Shown piece after piece: positions 10,272 to 18,381 of a stretch of 64,000 nt of DNA. The translations under genes and the position numbers were made by a program. The notes beneath the pieces were generated by a model. That model was not told the DNA's origin and searched no databases. It worked only from the letters and a program-made list of their open reading frames with translations. Source of the DNA: Sulfitobacter albidus (GTDB lineage: Bacteria > Pseudomonadota > Alphaproteobacteria > Rhodobacterales > Rhodobacteraceae); the NCBI RefSeq assembly GCF_018200035.1, contig NZ_CP073583.1, positions 23,587 through 87,586 of the forward strand, read 5' to 3'. Numbering within the stretch: the first letter of the stretch is position 1; the number at the start of each line of letters is the position of its first letter.

Positions 10272-11658
10272 GCCCGCCCCTCCAACAAGGGGCGCACGTC
10301 GGTCAGATGCCCGGTGACGGCGGCGGCGGCGACCATGGCAGGGCTCATCAGATGGGTGCGCGCGCCGCGCCCCTGCCGCCCCTTGAAGTTCCGGTTGGTG
10401 GAGGAGGCACAGCGTTTGCCCGCTTCAACCAGATCGCCGTTCATGCCCACGCACATCGAACAGCCCGCATTCGCCCATTCCAGCCCCGCCTGCACGAATA
10501 TCTCTGCCAGCCCTTCGGCCTCGGCCTGTCGTTTCACTGCCGCAGAGCCGGGCGAGACGAGCCCCGGCACCCGCGCCTGCCTTCCGGCCAGCACCTTGGC
10601 CGCCATGCGCAGATCCTCGATGCGCCCGTTGGTGCAGCTGCCGATAAACACCTGATCCACGGCCACCTGCGACAATGGTGTGCCCGGTTCCAATCCCATG
10701 TATTCGAGCGCGCCGCGCGCGTGCTCCGCCTTGCCATCGGCCAGGGCTGACGGCTCTGGAACAGTCTCTGTAATGGGCAATGCCTCTTCAGGAGAGGTCC
10801 CCCACGTCACCGTCGGCGCAATCGCGGCGGCGTCGATCCGCAGCTCACGGTCGAATGACGCGTCCTCCTCCGAACGCAGTGACCGCCAGTCTGCGACCGC
10901 CGTGTCCCAGCTGTCGCCCTTCGGCGCAAACGGACGACCCTTGAGATAGTCAAACGTCACCTCGTCGGGCGCCACCATGCCGAGGCGCCCGCCCCTTCGA
11001 TGCTGAGGTTGCACAACGTCATGCGCCCTTCCATCGACAGCGCCCGAACGGCCTCACCCGCATATTCAATCGCGTGGCCCCGCGCGCCGTCGGCGCCCAG
11101 CCGCGCGATCCAGTGCAGCGCCATGTCCTTTGCCGTCACCCCCGGCGCGAGCGCAGCGTCAAAGGTGATCCGCATCGCCTTGGGCCGCTTTTGCCAGATC
11201 GTCTGCGTGGCGAGGATATGCGCCACCTCCGTCGCACCCACGCCAAAGGCAAGCGCCCCAAACGCGCCGTGGGTCGAGGTATGGCTGTCCCCGCAATTGA
11301 TCAGCAAACCGGGCAAGGTCAGACTCTGTTCCGGGCCAATTACATGCACGATCCCCTGTTCGGGATCCTTGAGGTCGAACAGACGTACACCGGTGGCGCG
11401 CGCATTTTCCTTCAGCGTGCGCATCATGCGGCGGATGTCGGCGGCGACCTCAACATCGCGCGTGGGCGCGTAGTGATCGACCACGCCAAACGTCAGATCG
11501 GGCCGGGCGACGGGCATTTCACGGCCTGCCAGCTTGGCGAAGGCGTGATGCGATCCCTCATGCACCAGATGCCGGTCCACCCACATCAACGAGGTCCCAT
11601 CCTCGCGGCGCAAAACCTCATGCGCATCCCACAGCTTATCCAGCAGGGTTTGGCTCAT
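10268..11658 (-). CDS. leuC: Aconitase-family hydratase large subunit (LeuC-like), one frameshift
   Basis: The large catalytic subunit, about 463 residues after repair. The upstream part (11658 down to about 10996) carries [15 protein letters not shown], the [17 protein letters not shown] segment and the first cluster-region cysteine context. The downstream part (about 10991 to 10268) resumes with [18 protein letters not shown] and includes [10 protein letters not shown] and GCSMCVGMN, which hold the three [4Fe-4S] ligand cysteines. The frames join at a C4 run on the plus strand (10992-10995). Adding one base restores [14 protein letters not shown] and a length divisible by three. The ATG overlaps the gntR stop (ATGA). 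All catalytic parts are present, so a sequencing under-call is more plausible than gene decay. Confidence 0.85.
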
Positions 11659-12470
11659 GCAGCGGCCTCCGGCACGGATGGCTTGATCACCGGCTCCCAG
11701 TGACGCCCCTCGCCCGCGCCGACCCGGCTCAGCGTCATCTCCAGCTTGAACATATCGGGGCGGTAGAGCGCGGAGAGGTATTCAACCCCCCTGCCCTGCG
11801 CGTCCCGCACCACCCGGTCCAGCGCCAACAGCGGCGCGCCGACGCTCAACCCCAGGTGCCCCGCCACATCCGGGGCGGCGAGCGTGGCGGTTACGCTTTG
11901 ATCCGCGCTTTCGACCTCAACGCCCGACCGTTCGAGCAGTCGGAAAAGCGGCGTCGTCGCCAGCTCTGCCTCGGTGTAGTTCTGCGCGATTTCTTCGGGC
12001 ACATAGGTCGTCAGATGCGAAAACGCACGATCCTCGATGAGCCGAAGGCGCACGGCGGTCTGCATGCGCGTGCCTGGCGCCACCCGCATGGCCTGCGCGA
12101 CACCGGCGGGCGGCGCGCCATAGCTGAACGACAAAAGCCGCGCCGTGGTATTGTCCCCCATCTGCGCGACCTGCGGCATCAATGTCGCAAAATCCGCGGC
12201 GACCCCGGGGATCGGGCCAGGGCGTTTGACCATCGTGCCTGCTCCCGCGCGCCGCTCCACCAGCCCTTCGCCCTCGAGCACATCAAGCGCGCGGCGCACG
12301 GTCACCCGGCTCACGTCAAGCGTCGCAGCAAGCCTTTGTTCACCCGGCAGCAGATCGCCCTCGGCGTGCACCCCCCGCGTGATATCGTCACGCAACTGCA
12401 AATAGACGCGCCGCGCCTTGCCTCCTTCCGGAAGCCCGCTAGTTGACCGATCAACGACATCACGTGTCAT
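11655..12470 (-). CDS. GntR-family (HutC/UTRA) transcriptional regulator
   Basis: About 271 residues from ATG 12470; a TTG two codons upstream (12476) has better ribosome-site spacing and could be the true start. Residues 20-85 form the winged helix-turn-helix with the GntR signature LPGEQRLAATLDVSRVTVRRALDVLEGEGLV. The remainder is a UTRA ligand-binding domain (RLRLIEDRAFSHLTTYVPEEIA region), which places it in the HutC subfamily. Such proteins usually repress adjacent catabolic genes until a pathway metabolite binds. It is the first gene of the leftward operon and faces the rightward operon across 145 bases, so it probably controls both and itself. Confidence 0.92.
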   Translation of the reverse strand: MTRDVVDRSTSGLPEGGKARRVYLQLRDDITRGVHAEGDLLPGEQRLAATLDVSRVTVRRALDVLEGEGLVERRAGAGTMVKRPGPIPGVAADFATLMPQVAQMGDNTTARLLSFSYGAPPAGVAQAMRVAPGTRMQTAVRLRLIEDRAFSHLTTYVPEEIAQNYTEAELATTPLFRLLERSGVEVESADQSVTATLAAPDVAGHLGLSVGAPLLALDRVVRDAQGRGVEYLSALYRPDMFKLEMTLSRVGAGEGRHWEPVIKPSVPEAAA

Positions 12471-12615
12471 GTACAATATGTCCTTCTTCTGATCTGGACG
12501 GTAGCGCAGAAAAACAAGATTGCAAGAAATCTATCTCTTTCCGAATACAAAATTGATCCTATGCTTATACGCTAAGCTGTACTATAGATAGTACCGGTTT
12601 GGAAAGGGAGATCCA
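12471..12615. promoter_or_regulatory. Divergent control region of the catabolic island
   Basis: This AT-rich 145-base region separates the two operons and must contain both promoters. It holds one perfect-armed inverted repeat, GTACTATAGATAGTAC at 12579-12594 (arms GTACTA and TAGTAC, spacer TAGA), placed 21 bases before the tautomerase start. That position suits repressor blocking of RNA polymerase, and the size suits a GntR/HutC dimer. TTGATC at 12553-12558 is a possible -35 element. AAGGGAG at 12604-12610 is the ribosome-binding site of the rightward operon. Confidence 0.55.
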
Positions 12616-13182
12616 ATGCCCGTGATCGAGCTACACGTTATCGACGGCTATACCGACGATGACAAATCCCGTCTTTGCGCGGTCCTCACCGACGCGGTGC
12701 GACTGGTTGTGCCTGCCCCACCCGATGCTGTCACCGTCCTGATCCACGAGGTCGCTGCGGCAGGATACATGCGCGGGCGTCAACACCGGACCCCTGCCCC
12801 GGCCCTGCCCGATCCGACTCAGGCCGTGCGCGCGTTTCTCGCCGCAATGGAGGCGCGCGAGATTGACCGCGCCCGCGAGATGCTCGGCGCGGGGTTTGTG
12901 ATGGAGTTCCCCGGCACCGGTCCGCTGCACCGCCTCGAAGACCTGATCGACTGGGCCAAGGATCGCTACCGATTCGTCACCAAAACCTACGAAGGATTTG
13001 ACGCGCTGCAATCGCAGGGCGACGCGGCCATCGTCTATTGCCGTGGCACATTGTCCGGCGAATGGCCCAACGGCACCGCCTTTGACGGCATCCGTTTCAT
13101 CGACCGGTTCGAGGTCACGGGCGGGCTGATCACCAAACAGGACGTCTGGAACGACATCGCAGAAATGAAGGATACCAAATGA
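12616..13182 (+). CDS. 4-oxalocrotonate tautomerase domain fused to a SnoaL-like (NTF2-fold) domain
   Basis: 188 residues in two domains. Residues 1-60 align without gaps to 4-OT: after removal of Met the N-terminal proline (PVIELHVIDG) is the catalytic base of the superfamily. The two substrate-binding arginines of 4-OT (Arg11, Arg39) are here Tyr and Thr, so the substrate or reaction must differ. Residues 68-185 resemble SnoaL/NTF2-like proteins: AVRAFLAAMEAREIDRAREML, a conserved EF-P-T-G stretch, and the strand pattern ending ITKQDVWNDIAEM. These folds catalyse isomerisation or hydration of small molecules. It starts the rightward operon and its stop overlaps the hyuB start (ATGA). I know of no characterised protein with this fusion. 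Confidence 0.82.
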   Translation: MPVIELHVIDGYTDDDKSRLCAVLTDAVRLVVPAPPDAVTVLIHEVAAAGYMRGRQHRTPAPALPDPTQAVRAFLAAMEAREIDRAREMLGAGFVMEFPGTGPLHRLEDLIDWAKDRYRFVTKTYEGFDALQSQGDAAIVYCRGTLSGEWPNGTAFDGIRFIDRFEVTGGLITKQDVWNDIAEMKDTK

Positions 13183-14874
13183 GCGCCGACATCGATCCCG
13201 TAACCCTCGCCGTCCTGGCGGGCCGCATGGAGCAGATCGCCGACGAGATGGACGCGACGCTTTTCCGTGCGGCGTTCAATCCGATCATCGCTGAAGCACA
13301 TGACGCCTCGCACGGGCTTTACCATGCGACGTCGGGCGATACGCTGGTGCAGGGCAAATCCGGTCTGCCGATCTTTGTCGGCGTGATGAGCTTTGCCGTA
13401 AAGGCGGTCATCGACAAGGCGGCGGAAAACGGCGATCTTGCCGATGGCGACGTCTATATCTTCAATGACGCGCATCTGGGCGGCACGCATCTAAGCGATA
13501 TGCGCCTTGTCAGACCCTACTTTCACGACGGAAAGCTGTTTTGCTACCTCGCGAGCGTCGGCCATTGGCACGACGTGGGCGGCGCGGTGCCCGGCAACTA
13601 CAACCCGGCGGCCACGGATGCCTTCCAAGAGGCGTTCGTGCTGCCCCCCGTGCGGCTGGTCAAAGGTGGCGAGACGCAGACCGACATCGTCGATATCCTG
13701 ATGCGCAACACCCGCCTGCCACAATCGGCCCAAGGCGATCTGAACGGCCAGCTTGGCGCGCTGGATCTGGGCGTCAAACGCATGGACGAGCTGCTCGCCG
13801 ACTACGGCGCCGACACCGTGCACGCGGGCCTCGACGCCCTGCAGGACCGCGCCGAAGCGCTGATGCGCGCCGAGCTGACGGATCTGCCCGATGGCCGCTG
13901 GGAGGCGGAGGATTTCCTCGACAACGACGGCATCACGGACGAGCCGCTGCCGATCCGTGTGGCCCTTGAGATCAAGGGCGACCGCATGACGCTGGATTTT
14001 GCGGGCACCGCGCCGCGCTGCGCGGGGCCGGTCAACATCGCCCTGCCCACCGCCGTCGCCACCGCCTATGTCGCGATCAAGCATATCTTTCCCGCGCTGC
14101 CCGCCAACGCGGGTGTGATGCGCCCGATTGACGTGAAAATCCCCGACGGCTCGCTGCTCTCGGCGCCCTTCCCCGCGCCCGTCGGCGGCTATACAGAGAC
14201 GATTTTGCGCATGATCGACGTGATCTTTGCCGCGGCATCGCATGCCGCCCCGAACGCGTCGTCGCAAACGCCTACGGCACGATCAACGCGCTCTCGATCT
14301 CGGGCACGCGCGAGAACGGCAGCCCCTGGGTCATGTTCAGCTTTTACGGCGGCGGCCACGGCGGATCGGTGGAAAGCGACGGGCTGAACCACGGGAACGC
14401 GCCGATTTCCACGGCCACGATCCCCCGATGGAGATTCTTGAGGCCGCCTATCCGGTGATGTTCAAACAATGGTCCCTGCGCCCCGACAGCGCGGGTGCAG
14501 GCAAGCATCGCGGCGGCATGGGCGCCACCTACGAGATCGAAGTGCTGGAAGGGAACGGCGCCAAGGCGTTCCTGTTCGGCGAGCGGGGACGCTACGCCCC
14601 CATGGGCGCACAGGGCGGTGGCGCGGGCGCGCTCAATGTCTTTTCGTATGAGCAATCTGATGGCTGGCACCACCCGCCCATGGCGTCGAAAATGGTGGGT
14701 ATCAGGCTCGAACAAGGGCAATCCGTGCGGCTCGACACCCCCGGCGGCGGCGGCTACGGCCCGGCGTCTGACCGCGCGCCCGAAGCGGTGGCACGGGACG
14801 TCGCCGCGGGATTTCTAAGCCCTGACAAGGCAGACGAGGACTACGGCCCGGCGTGGCAGGAGGCAGCACAATGA
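13179..14874 (+). CDS. hyuB: Hydantoinase/oxoprolinase family subunit B (HyuB), two frameshifts
   Basis: About 565 residues after repair. The N-terminal two-thirds read normally: DPVTLAVLAGRMEQIADEM, FNDAHLGGTHLSDMRLVRP and GDLNGQLGALDLGVKRM are typical Hydantoinase_B segments. At a C4 run (14248-14251) the frame shifts to one encoding ERVVANAYGTIN and FYGGGHGGS. At a C5 run (14422-14426) it shifts again to PPMEILEAAYPVMF, continuing to LDTPGGGGYGPASDR. Adding one C at each point restores a continuous family protein. With HyuA it would form an ATP-dependent hydrolase of a cyclic amide (hydantoin, 5-oxoproline, lactam) or a related carboxylase. It overlaps both neighbours by ATGA, indicating coupled translation. 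Confidence 0.88.
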
Positions 14875-16928
14875 GCAAGATGATCGGCGTCGACGTAGGC
14901 GGAACCTTCACGGATATCTTTGTGCTGGATGAGGCAAAGGGCGTGGCCGAAGTGGCCAAGGTGCCGACCTCCCGGCCCGACCAGTCGGCGGGGTTTCTGG
15001 CCGGGATAGGGTCGAAAGTGGACGATCTGTCGTCTGTGTCGGTCGTCGTGCACGGCACAACCGCTGGCACGAACGCGCTGTTGGAGCGTAAGGGTGCCCG
15101 CATCGGTGTCATCACCACCCAAGGGCTGCGCGACGTGCTGGAAATGCGCCGCCGCGACCGGCCCCGCACCTGGGGCCTGCGCGGGGATTTCACGCCCGTG
15201 GTCGACCGCGCGCTGCGGCTCGAAGTGTCTGAGCGGACGCTGGCCGATGGCAGCATCCGCACGCCCGTGGACATTGACGCCGTCACCACCGCCGCGCAGC
15301 AGCTCATTGACGATGGCTGTCTGGCCGTGGCGATCCTGTTTGCCAACGCCTACGCCAACCCCGAAAACGAGGCGAAGGCGGTGGAGGCCGTGCGCGCGAT
15401 GTGGCCCAATGAGCATGTCTCCTGCTCCTCGGAAATCCTGCCGGAAATCCGCGAATTCGAACGCTTTTCCACCACCGCGCTCAACGCCTATCTGCAACCC
15501 GAAGTATCCGGCTATCTGGGGCGTCTAGAGACTGCTTTGAAGGGCGATGGCTTTCAGGGCGAGTTCATGATCGTGCAGTCCAACGGCGGCGTGATGGATG
15601 TGGACACGGCGGCGAAACTGCCCGTGCGCACCGCGCTCAGCGGCCCGGCTGCCGGGGTGATCGCCGCGGGCTACATCGCGCAAGCGGCGGGTTTCCCCGA
15701 CATCATCACCGGCGACATGGGTGGCACCTCCTTCGACGTCTCCCTGATCGCGGACGGACACTCCATGCTGTCGCCGCAGACCTCGATTGATTTCGGCATG
15801 GTCGTACGCTCCCCGATGATCGAGATCACGACCATCGGCGCCGGCGGCGGCTCCATCGCCTGGGTCGACAAGGGTGGTCTGCTCAATATCGGACCGGAAA
15901 GCGCGGGCTCCACGCCCGGCCCCGTCGCCTACGGGCAGGGTAACACACGGCCCACGGTGACAGACGCGAACGTGGTTCTTGGCCGGATCGACCCGGAAAA
16001 CCCCATCGGCGGCAAGCTTGAGCGCCTCGACGTGGAGGCCGCCAAAGCCGCGATCCTCAAACACGTGGGCGATCCGCTGGGCCTAGACGCGCTCGCCGCC
16101 GCCGAAGCCATCCTGCGCGTCGCCAACAGCCGCATGGCCGGCGCGCTGCGCCTTGTTTCGATCGAGCGGGGGTTTGATCCCAAACGCTTTGCCTTCATGC
16201 CCTTCGGCGGCGGCGGCGCGCTGCATTCCGGCGCCATGCTGGCAGAGGTCGGGCTGGCCCGCGCCATCGTGCCCCGCTACCCCGGTGTGACCTCCGCCAT
16301 GGGCTGCGTCATCGCCGACATGCGGCAGGATTTTGTGCAGACGGTCAACGCCATGTTGGGCGGCCTCGACACCACCGCCCTGACCGAACATATGCAGCGC
16401 CACGTGGACAGCGGCCTTGCCACCCTCGACGCCGCCCGCACCACGTTCGAGGCACGCGAGACGGCCTTTACCCTCGATATGGCCTACGCGGGTCAGACCC
16501 ATACAGTCAGCGTCCCTCTACCCGTCACCGTGGACGCAGGCATCGTACAGGCCCCGACCGAGGAACAGATCGGCGCGGCCTTTGATACGACTTACCGCGA
16601 AACCTACGGGCGGCTTTTGCCAAATGGCGCACGCCGGGTGATCAACCTGCGCTCTGCCGTGACCGGCAAACGCCCACGCTTTGATCTGGCGACCCTCGCG
16701 CCCGAAGGTGGCTCCGTCGAAGGGGCGCTGAAAGGCACGCGGCAGGTGCACTTCGACGGCAGCTGGCATGAGACCCAGATCTACCGCAGGCTTGAGCTGC
16801 CCGTGGGCGCCGAAATCCCCGGCCCCGCGATCCTTGAGCAGCCAGACACAACCGTCCTGATCGAACCGGATCTTGTGGGCCGCATCGACAGCTACGGCAA
16901 CACCCTCATCGAGAGGAAAGCACCATGA
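14871..16928 (+). CDS. hyuA: Hydantoinase/oxoprolinase family subunit A (HyuA)
   Basis: 685 residues from ATG 14871, which overlaps the hyuB stop. The N-terminal Hydant_A_N domain opens with MIGVDVGGTFTDIFVLDE, an actin/hexokinase-type phosphate loop. VVHGTTAGTNALLERKGA and RRRDRPRTWGLRGDFTP follow. The central Hydantoinase_A domain has TGDMGGTSFDVSLI and TIGAGGGSIAWVD, the second phosphate and adenosine motifs. FMPFGGGGALHSGAML precedes the C-terminal domain. These are the motifs of the ATP-using subunit that phosphorylates a ring carbonyl before ring opening. The gene is intact. The substrate cannot be assigned from sequence; 5-oxoproline, hydantoins, lactams or cyclic imides are all possible. 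Confidence 0.93.
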   Translation: MSKMIGVDVGGTFTDIFVLDEAKGVAEVAKVPTSRPDQSAGFLAGIGSKVDDLSSVSVVVHGTTAGTNALLERKGARIGVITTQGLRDVLEMRRRDRPRTWGLRGDFTPVVDRALRLEVSERTLADGSIRTPVDIDAVTTAAQQLIDDGCLAVAILFANAYANPENEAKAVEAVRAMWPNEHVSCSSEILPEIREFERFSTTALNAYLQPEVSGYLGRLETALKGDGFQGEFMIVQSNGGVMDVDTAAKLPVRTALSGPAAGVIAAGYIAQAAGFPDIITGDMGGTSFDVSLIADGHSMLSPQTSIDFGMVVRSPMIEITTIGAGGGSIAWVDKGGLLNIGPESAGSTPGPVAYGQGNTRPTVTDANVVLGRIDPENPIGGKLERLDVEAAKAAILKHVGDPLGLDALAAAEAILRVANSRMAGALRLVSIERGFDPKRFAFMPFGGGGALHSGAMLAEVGLARAIVPRYPGVTSAMGCVIADMRQDFVQTVNAMLGGLDTTALTEHMQRHVDSGLATLDAARTTFEARETAFTLDMAYAGQTHTVSVPLPVTVDAGIVQAPTEEQIGAAFDTTYRETYGRLLPNGARRVINLRSAVTGKRPRFDLATLAPEGGSVEGALKGTRQVHFDGSWHETQIYRRLELPVGAEIPGPAILEQPDTTVLIEPDLVGRIDSYGNTLIERKAP

Positions 16929-17527
16929 CCCCCGACCGCACCGCCCTGCTGACGATTGATCTGCAAAACGATTTTCTGCACCCCGACGGCGCCTACGGCC
17001 GCGCGGGCCAGACGGCGGAGGCAATCACCGCCCTGCCCGACCGCATCGCGCCCGTGCGCGATGCGCTGGTGGCCGCCGGTGGCGTCTATATTTCGGCGCA
17101 GTTCACGTTGGTGCCGGGACGGGGCGGCGCGCCACTGATCGCCCCGCATCTGGCCAAGCTGCGCCCGTTTTTGACCAAGGGCGACTTTGCCCCCGGCGGG
17201 TTCGGTCACAGCCTCGTTGACCGCCTCGCCCCGGCCGATTTCACAGTGGAGAAAGTCGCCTATTCCGCCTTCTACCAGACCCGGCTCGAATACATCCTGC
17301 GCGCGATGGAGATCGATACGCTGATCGTCGGCGGCATCGTCACCAACGGCGGCGTCGCCTCGACCCTGCGCGACGCGCATCTGCGCAATATCCACACCTA
17401 CACGCTCACCGACGGATGTGCCGCGTTTGACATGTCGGTGCACGAGGCGACGCTCACATCGCTCGGCACCGTGACCGAAGCACTCACCTGCGGCGAGATG
17501 ATTGCCCGGATCGGAGAGGCATCATGA
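16925..17527 (+). CDS. Isochorismatase-fold hydrolase lacking the nucleophilic cysteine
   Basis: 200 residues of the isochorismatase/cysteine-hydrolase fold. The Asp of the triad is at residue 12 (LLTIDLQNDF) and the Lys at 110 (VEKVAYSAFY). The third member, a cysteine in T-N-x-C in amidases such as nicotinamidase or N-carbamoylsarcosine amidase, is Gly143 here (IVTNGGVAST). True isochorismatases also lack the cysteine, so the protein may hydrolyse an ether-type bond or act by another mechanism rather than as an amidase. The substitution is read directly from GGC codons at about 17350. The start overlaps the hyuA stop and the end overlaps the lyase start, both by ATGA. Confidence 0.87.
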   Translation: MTPDRTALLTIDLQNDFLHPDGAYGRAGQTAEAITALPDRIAPVRDALVAAGGVYISAQFTLVPGRGGAPLIAPHLAKLRPFLTKGDFAPGGFGHSLVDRLAPADFTVEKVAYSAFYQTRLEYILRAMEIDTLIVGGIVTNGGVASTLRDAHLRNIHTYTLTDGCAAFDMSVHEATLTSLGTVTEALTCGEMIARIGEAS

Positions 17528-18381
17528 GCCTGCGCACCCGCCTGCAAGACAGCGCAATCCTCACCGCCCCCGGCGTCTACGATGGGCTGACGGCCGCCAT
17601 TGCCACCGATGCCGGGTTCGAGGCGCTGTATCTGTCGGGCGCTGCCGTTGCCTATACGCGCCTTGGGCGGCCCGACATCGGGCTCAGCACCGCATCGGAA
17701 ATGGCCGATACCATGGCCCTGATCGCCGATCGCACCCCCCTGCCCGTCATCATGGATGCCGATACCGGATTTGGAAACGCGCTCAACGCCCGGCGCACGA
17801 TGCAAAACTATGAACGCGCGGGCGCTGCCGCCTTGCAGGTCGAGGATCAGACATATCCCAAACGTTGCGGGCATTTATCCGATAAGTCACTGATTTCATG
17901 CAATGAAATGGTCGGAAAGATCAAGGCCATGGTGGACGCGCGCCGCCACGACACCCTCGTGATCGCGCGCACCGATGCCATTGCCGTCGAAGGGTTCGAC
18001 GCCGCCGTTGACCGCGCGGGCGCCTATGTGAACGCGGGCGCCGATGTGCTGTTCATCGAAGCCCCCCGCGACCGCGATGAGCTCAGCCGCATCCCGCAGA
18101 CTTTCGGCACCCGCGTGCCTTTGCTCGCCAATATGGTCGAAGGGGGTGCGACCCCGATTTCCGAGACGTCCGATCTCGAAGCCCTCGGCTTCAGCATTGC
18201 TATCTTCCCGGGTGGGATCGTCCGCGCCTTGGCCAAGACCGCGCAGGACTATTACGCCAGCCTGCACGCCACCGGATCGAACCGCGCGTTCAAGGATCGG
18301 ATGCATGATTTCGACAGCCTGAACGATGTGATCGGCACCCGCGATATGCTCGCCCTCGGAGGTCGCTATGACGACGCCTGA
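17524..18381 (+). CDS. Isocitrate lyase/PEP mutase family lyase
   Basis: 285 residues of a TIM-barrel C-C lyase. APGVYDGLTAAIATDAGFEALYLSG (about 15-39) and the Mg-binding DADTGFGN (78-85) are typical of the PEPM/ICL superfamily. PKRCGH (112-117, Cys115) is the flexible-loop motif of the lyase branch (isocitrate, 2-methylisocitrate and dimethylmalate lyases), absent from phosphonate mutases. The likely reaction is retro-aldol cleavage of a 2- or 3-substituted malate into pyruvate or glyoxylate plus a carboxylate. Together with the LeuCD-like hydratase this recalls the dimethylmaleate-dimethylmalate-lyase steps of nicotinate fermentation. The exact substrate is inferred, not shown. It overlaps the FAD dehydrogenase by 14 bases. 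Confidence 0.88.
   Translation: MSLRTRLQDSAILTAPGVYDGLTAAIATDAGFEALYLSGAAVAYTRLGRPDIGLSTASEMADTMALIADRTPLPVIMDADTGFGNALNARRTMQNYERAGAAALQVEDQTYPKRCGHLSDKSLISCNEMVGKIKAMVDARRHDTLVIARTDAIAVEGFDAAVDRAGAYVNAGADVLFIEAPRDRDELSRIPQTFGTRVPLLANMVEGGATPISETSDLEALGFSIAIFPGGIVRALAKTAQDYYASLHATGSNRAFKDRMHDFDSLNDVIGTRDMLALGGRYDDA

Noticed and set aside
10268..11658. leuC as a genuine pseudogene
   Set aside because: Only one base is missing, all catalytic residues remain, and the coupled leuD and gntR genes are intact.
13179..14874. Programmed frameshifting in hyuB
   Set aside because: Two separate losses at plain C runs, without slippery heptamers, in a family normally read in one frame; similar losses occur in unrelated genes nearby.
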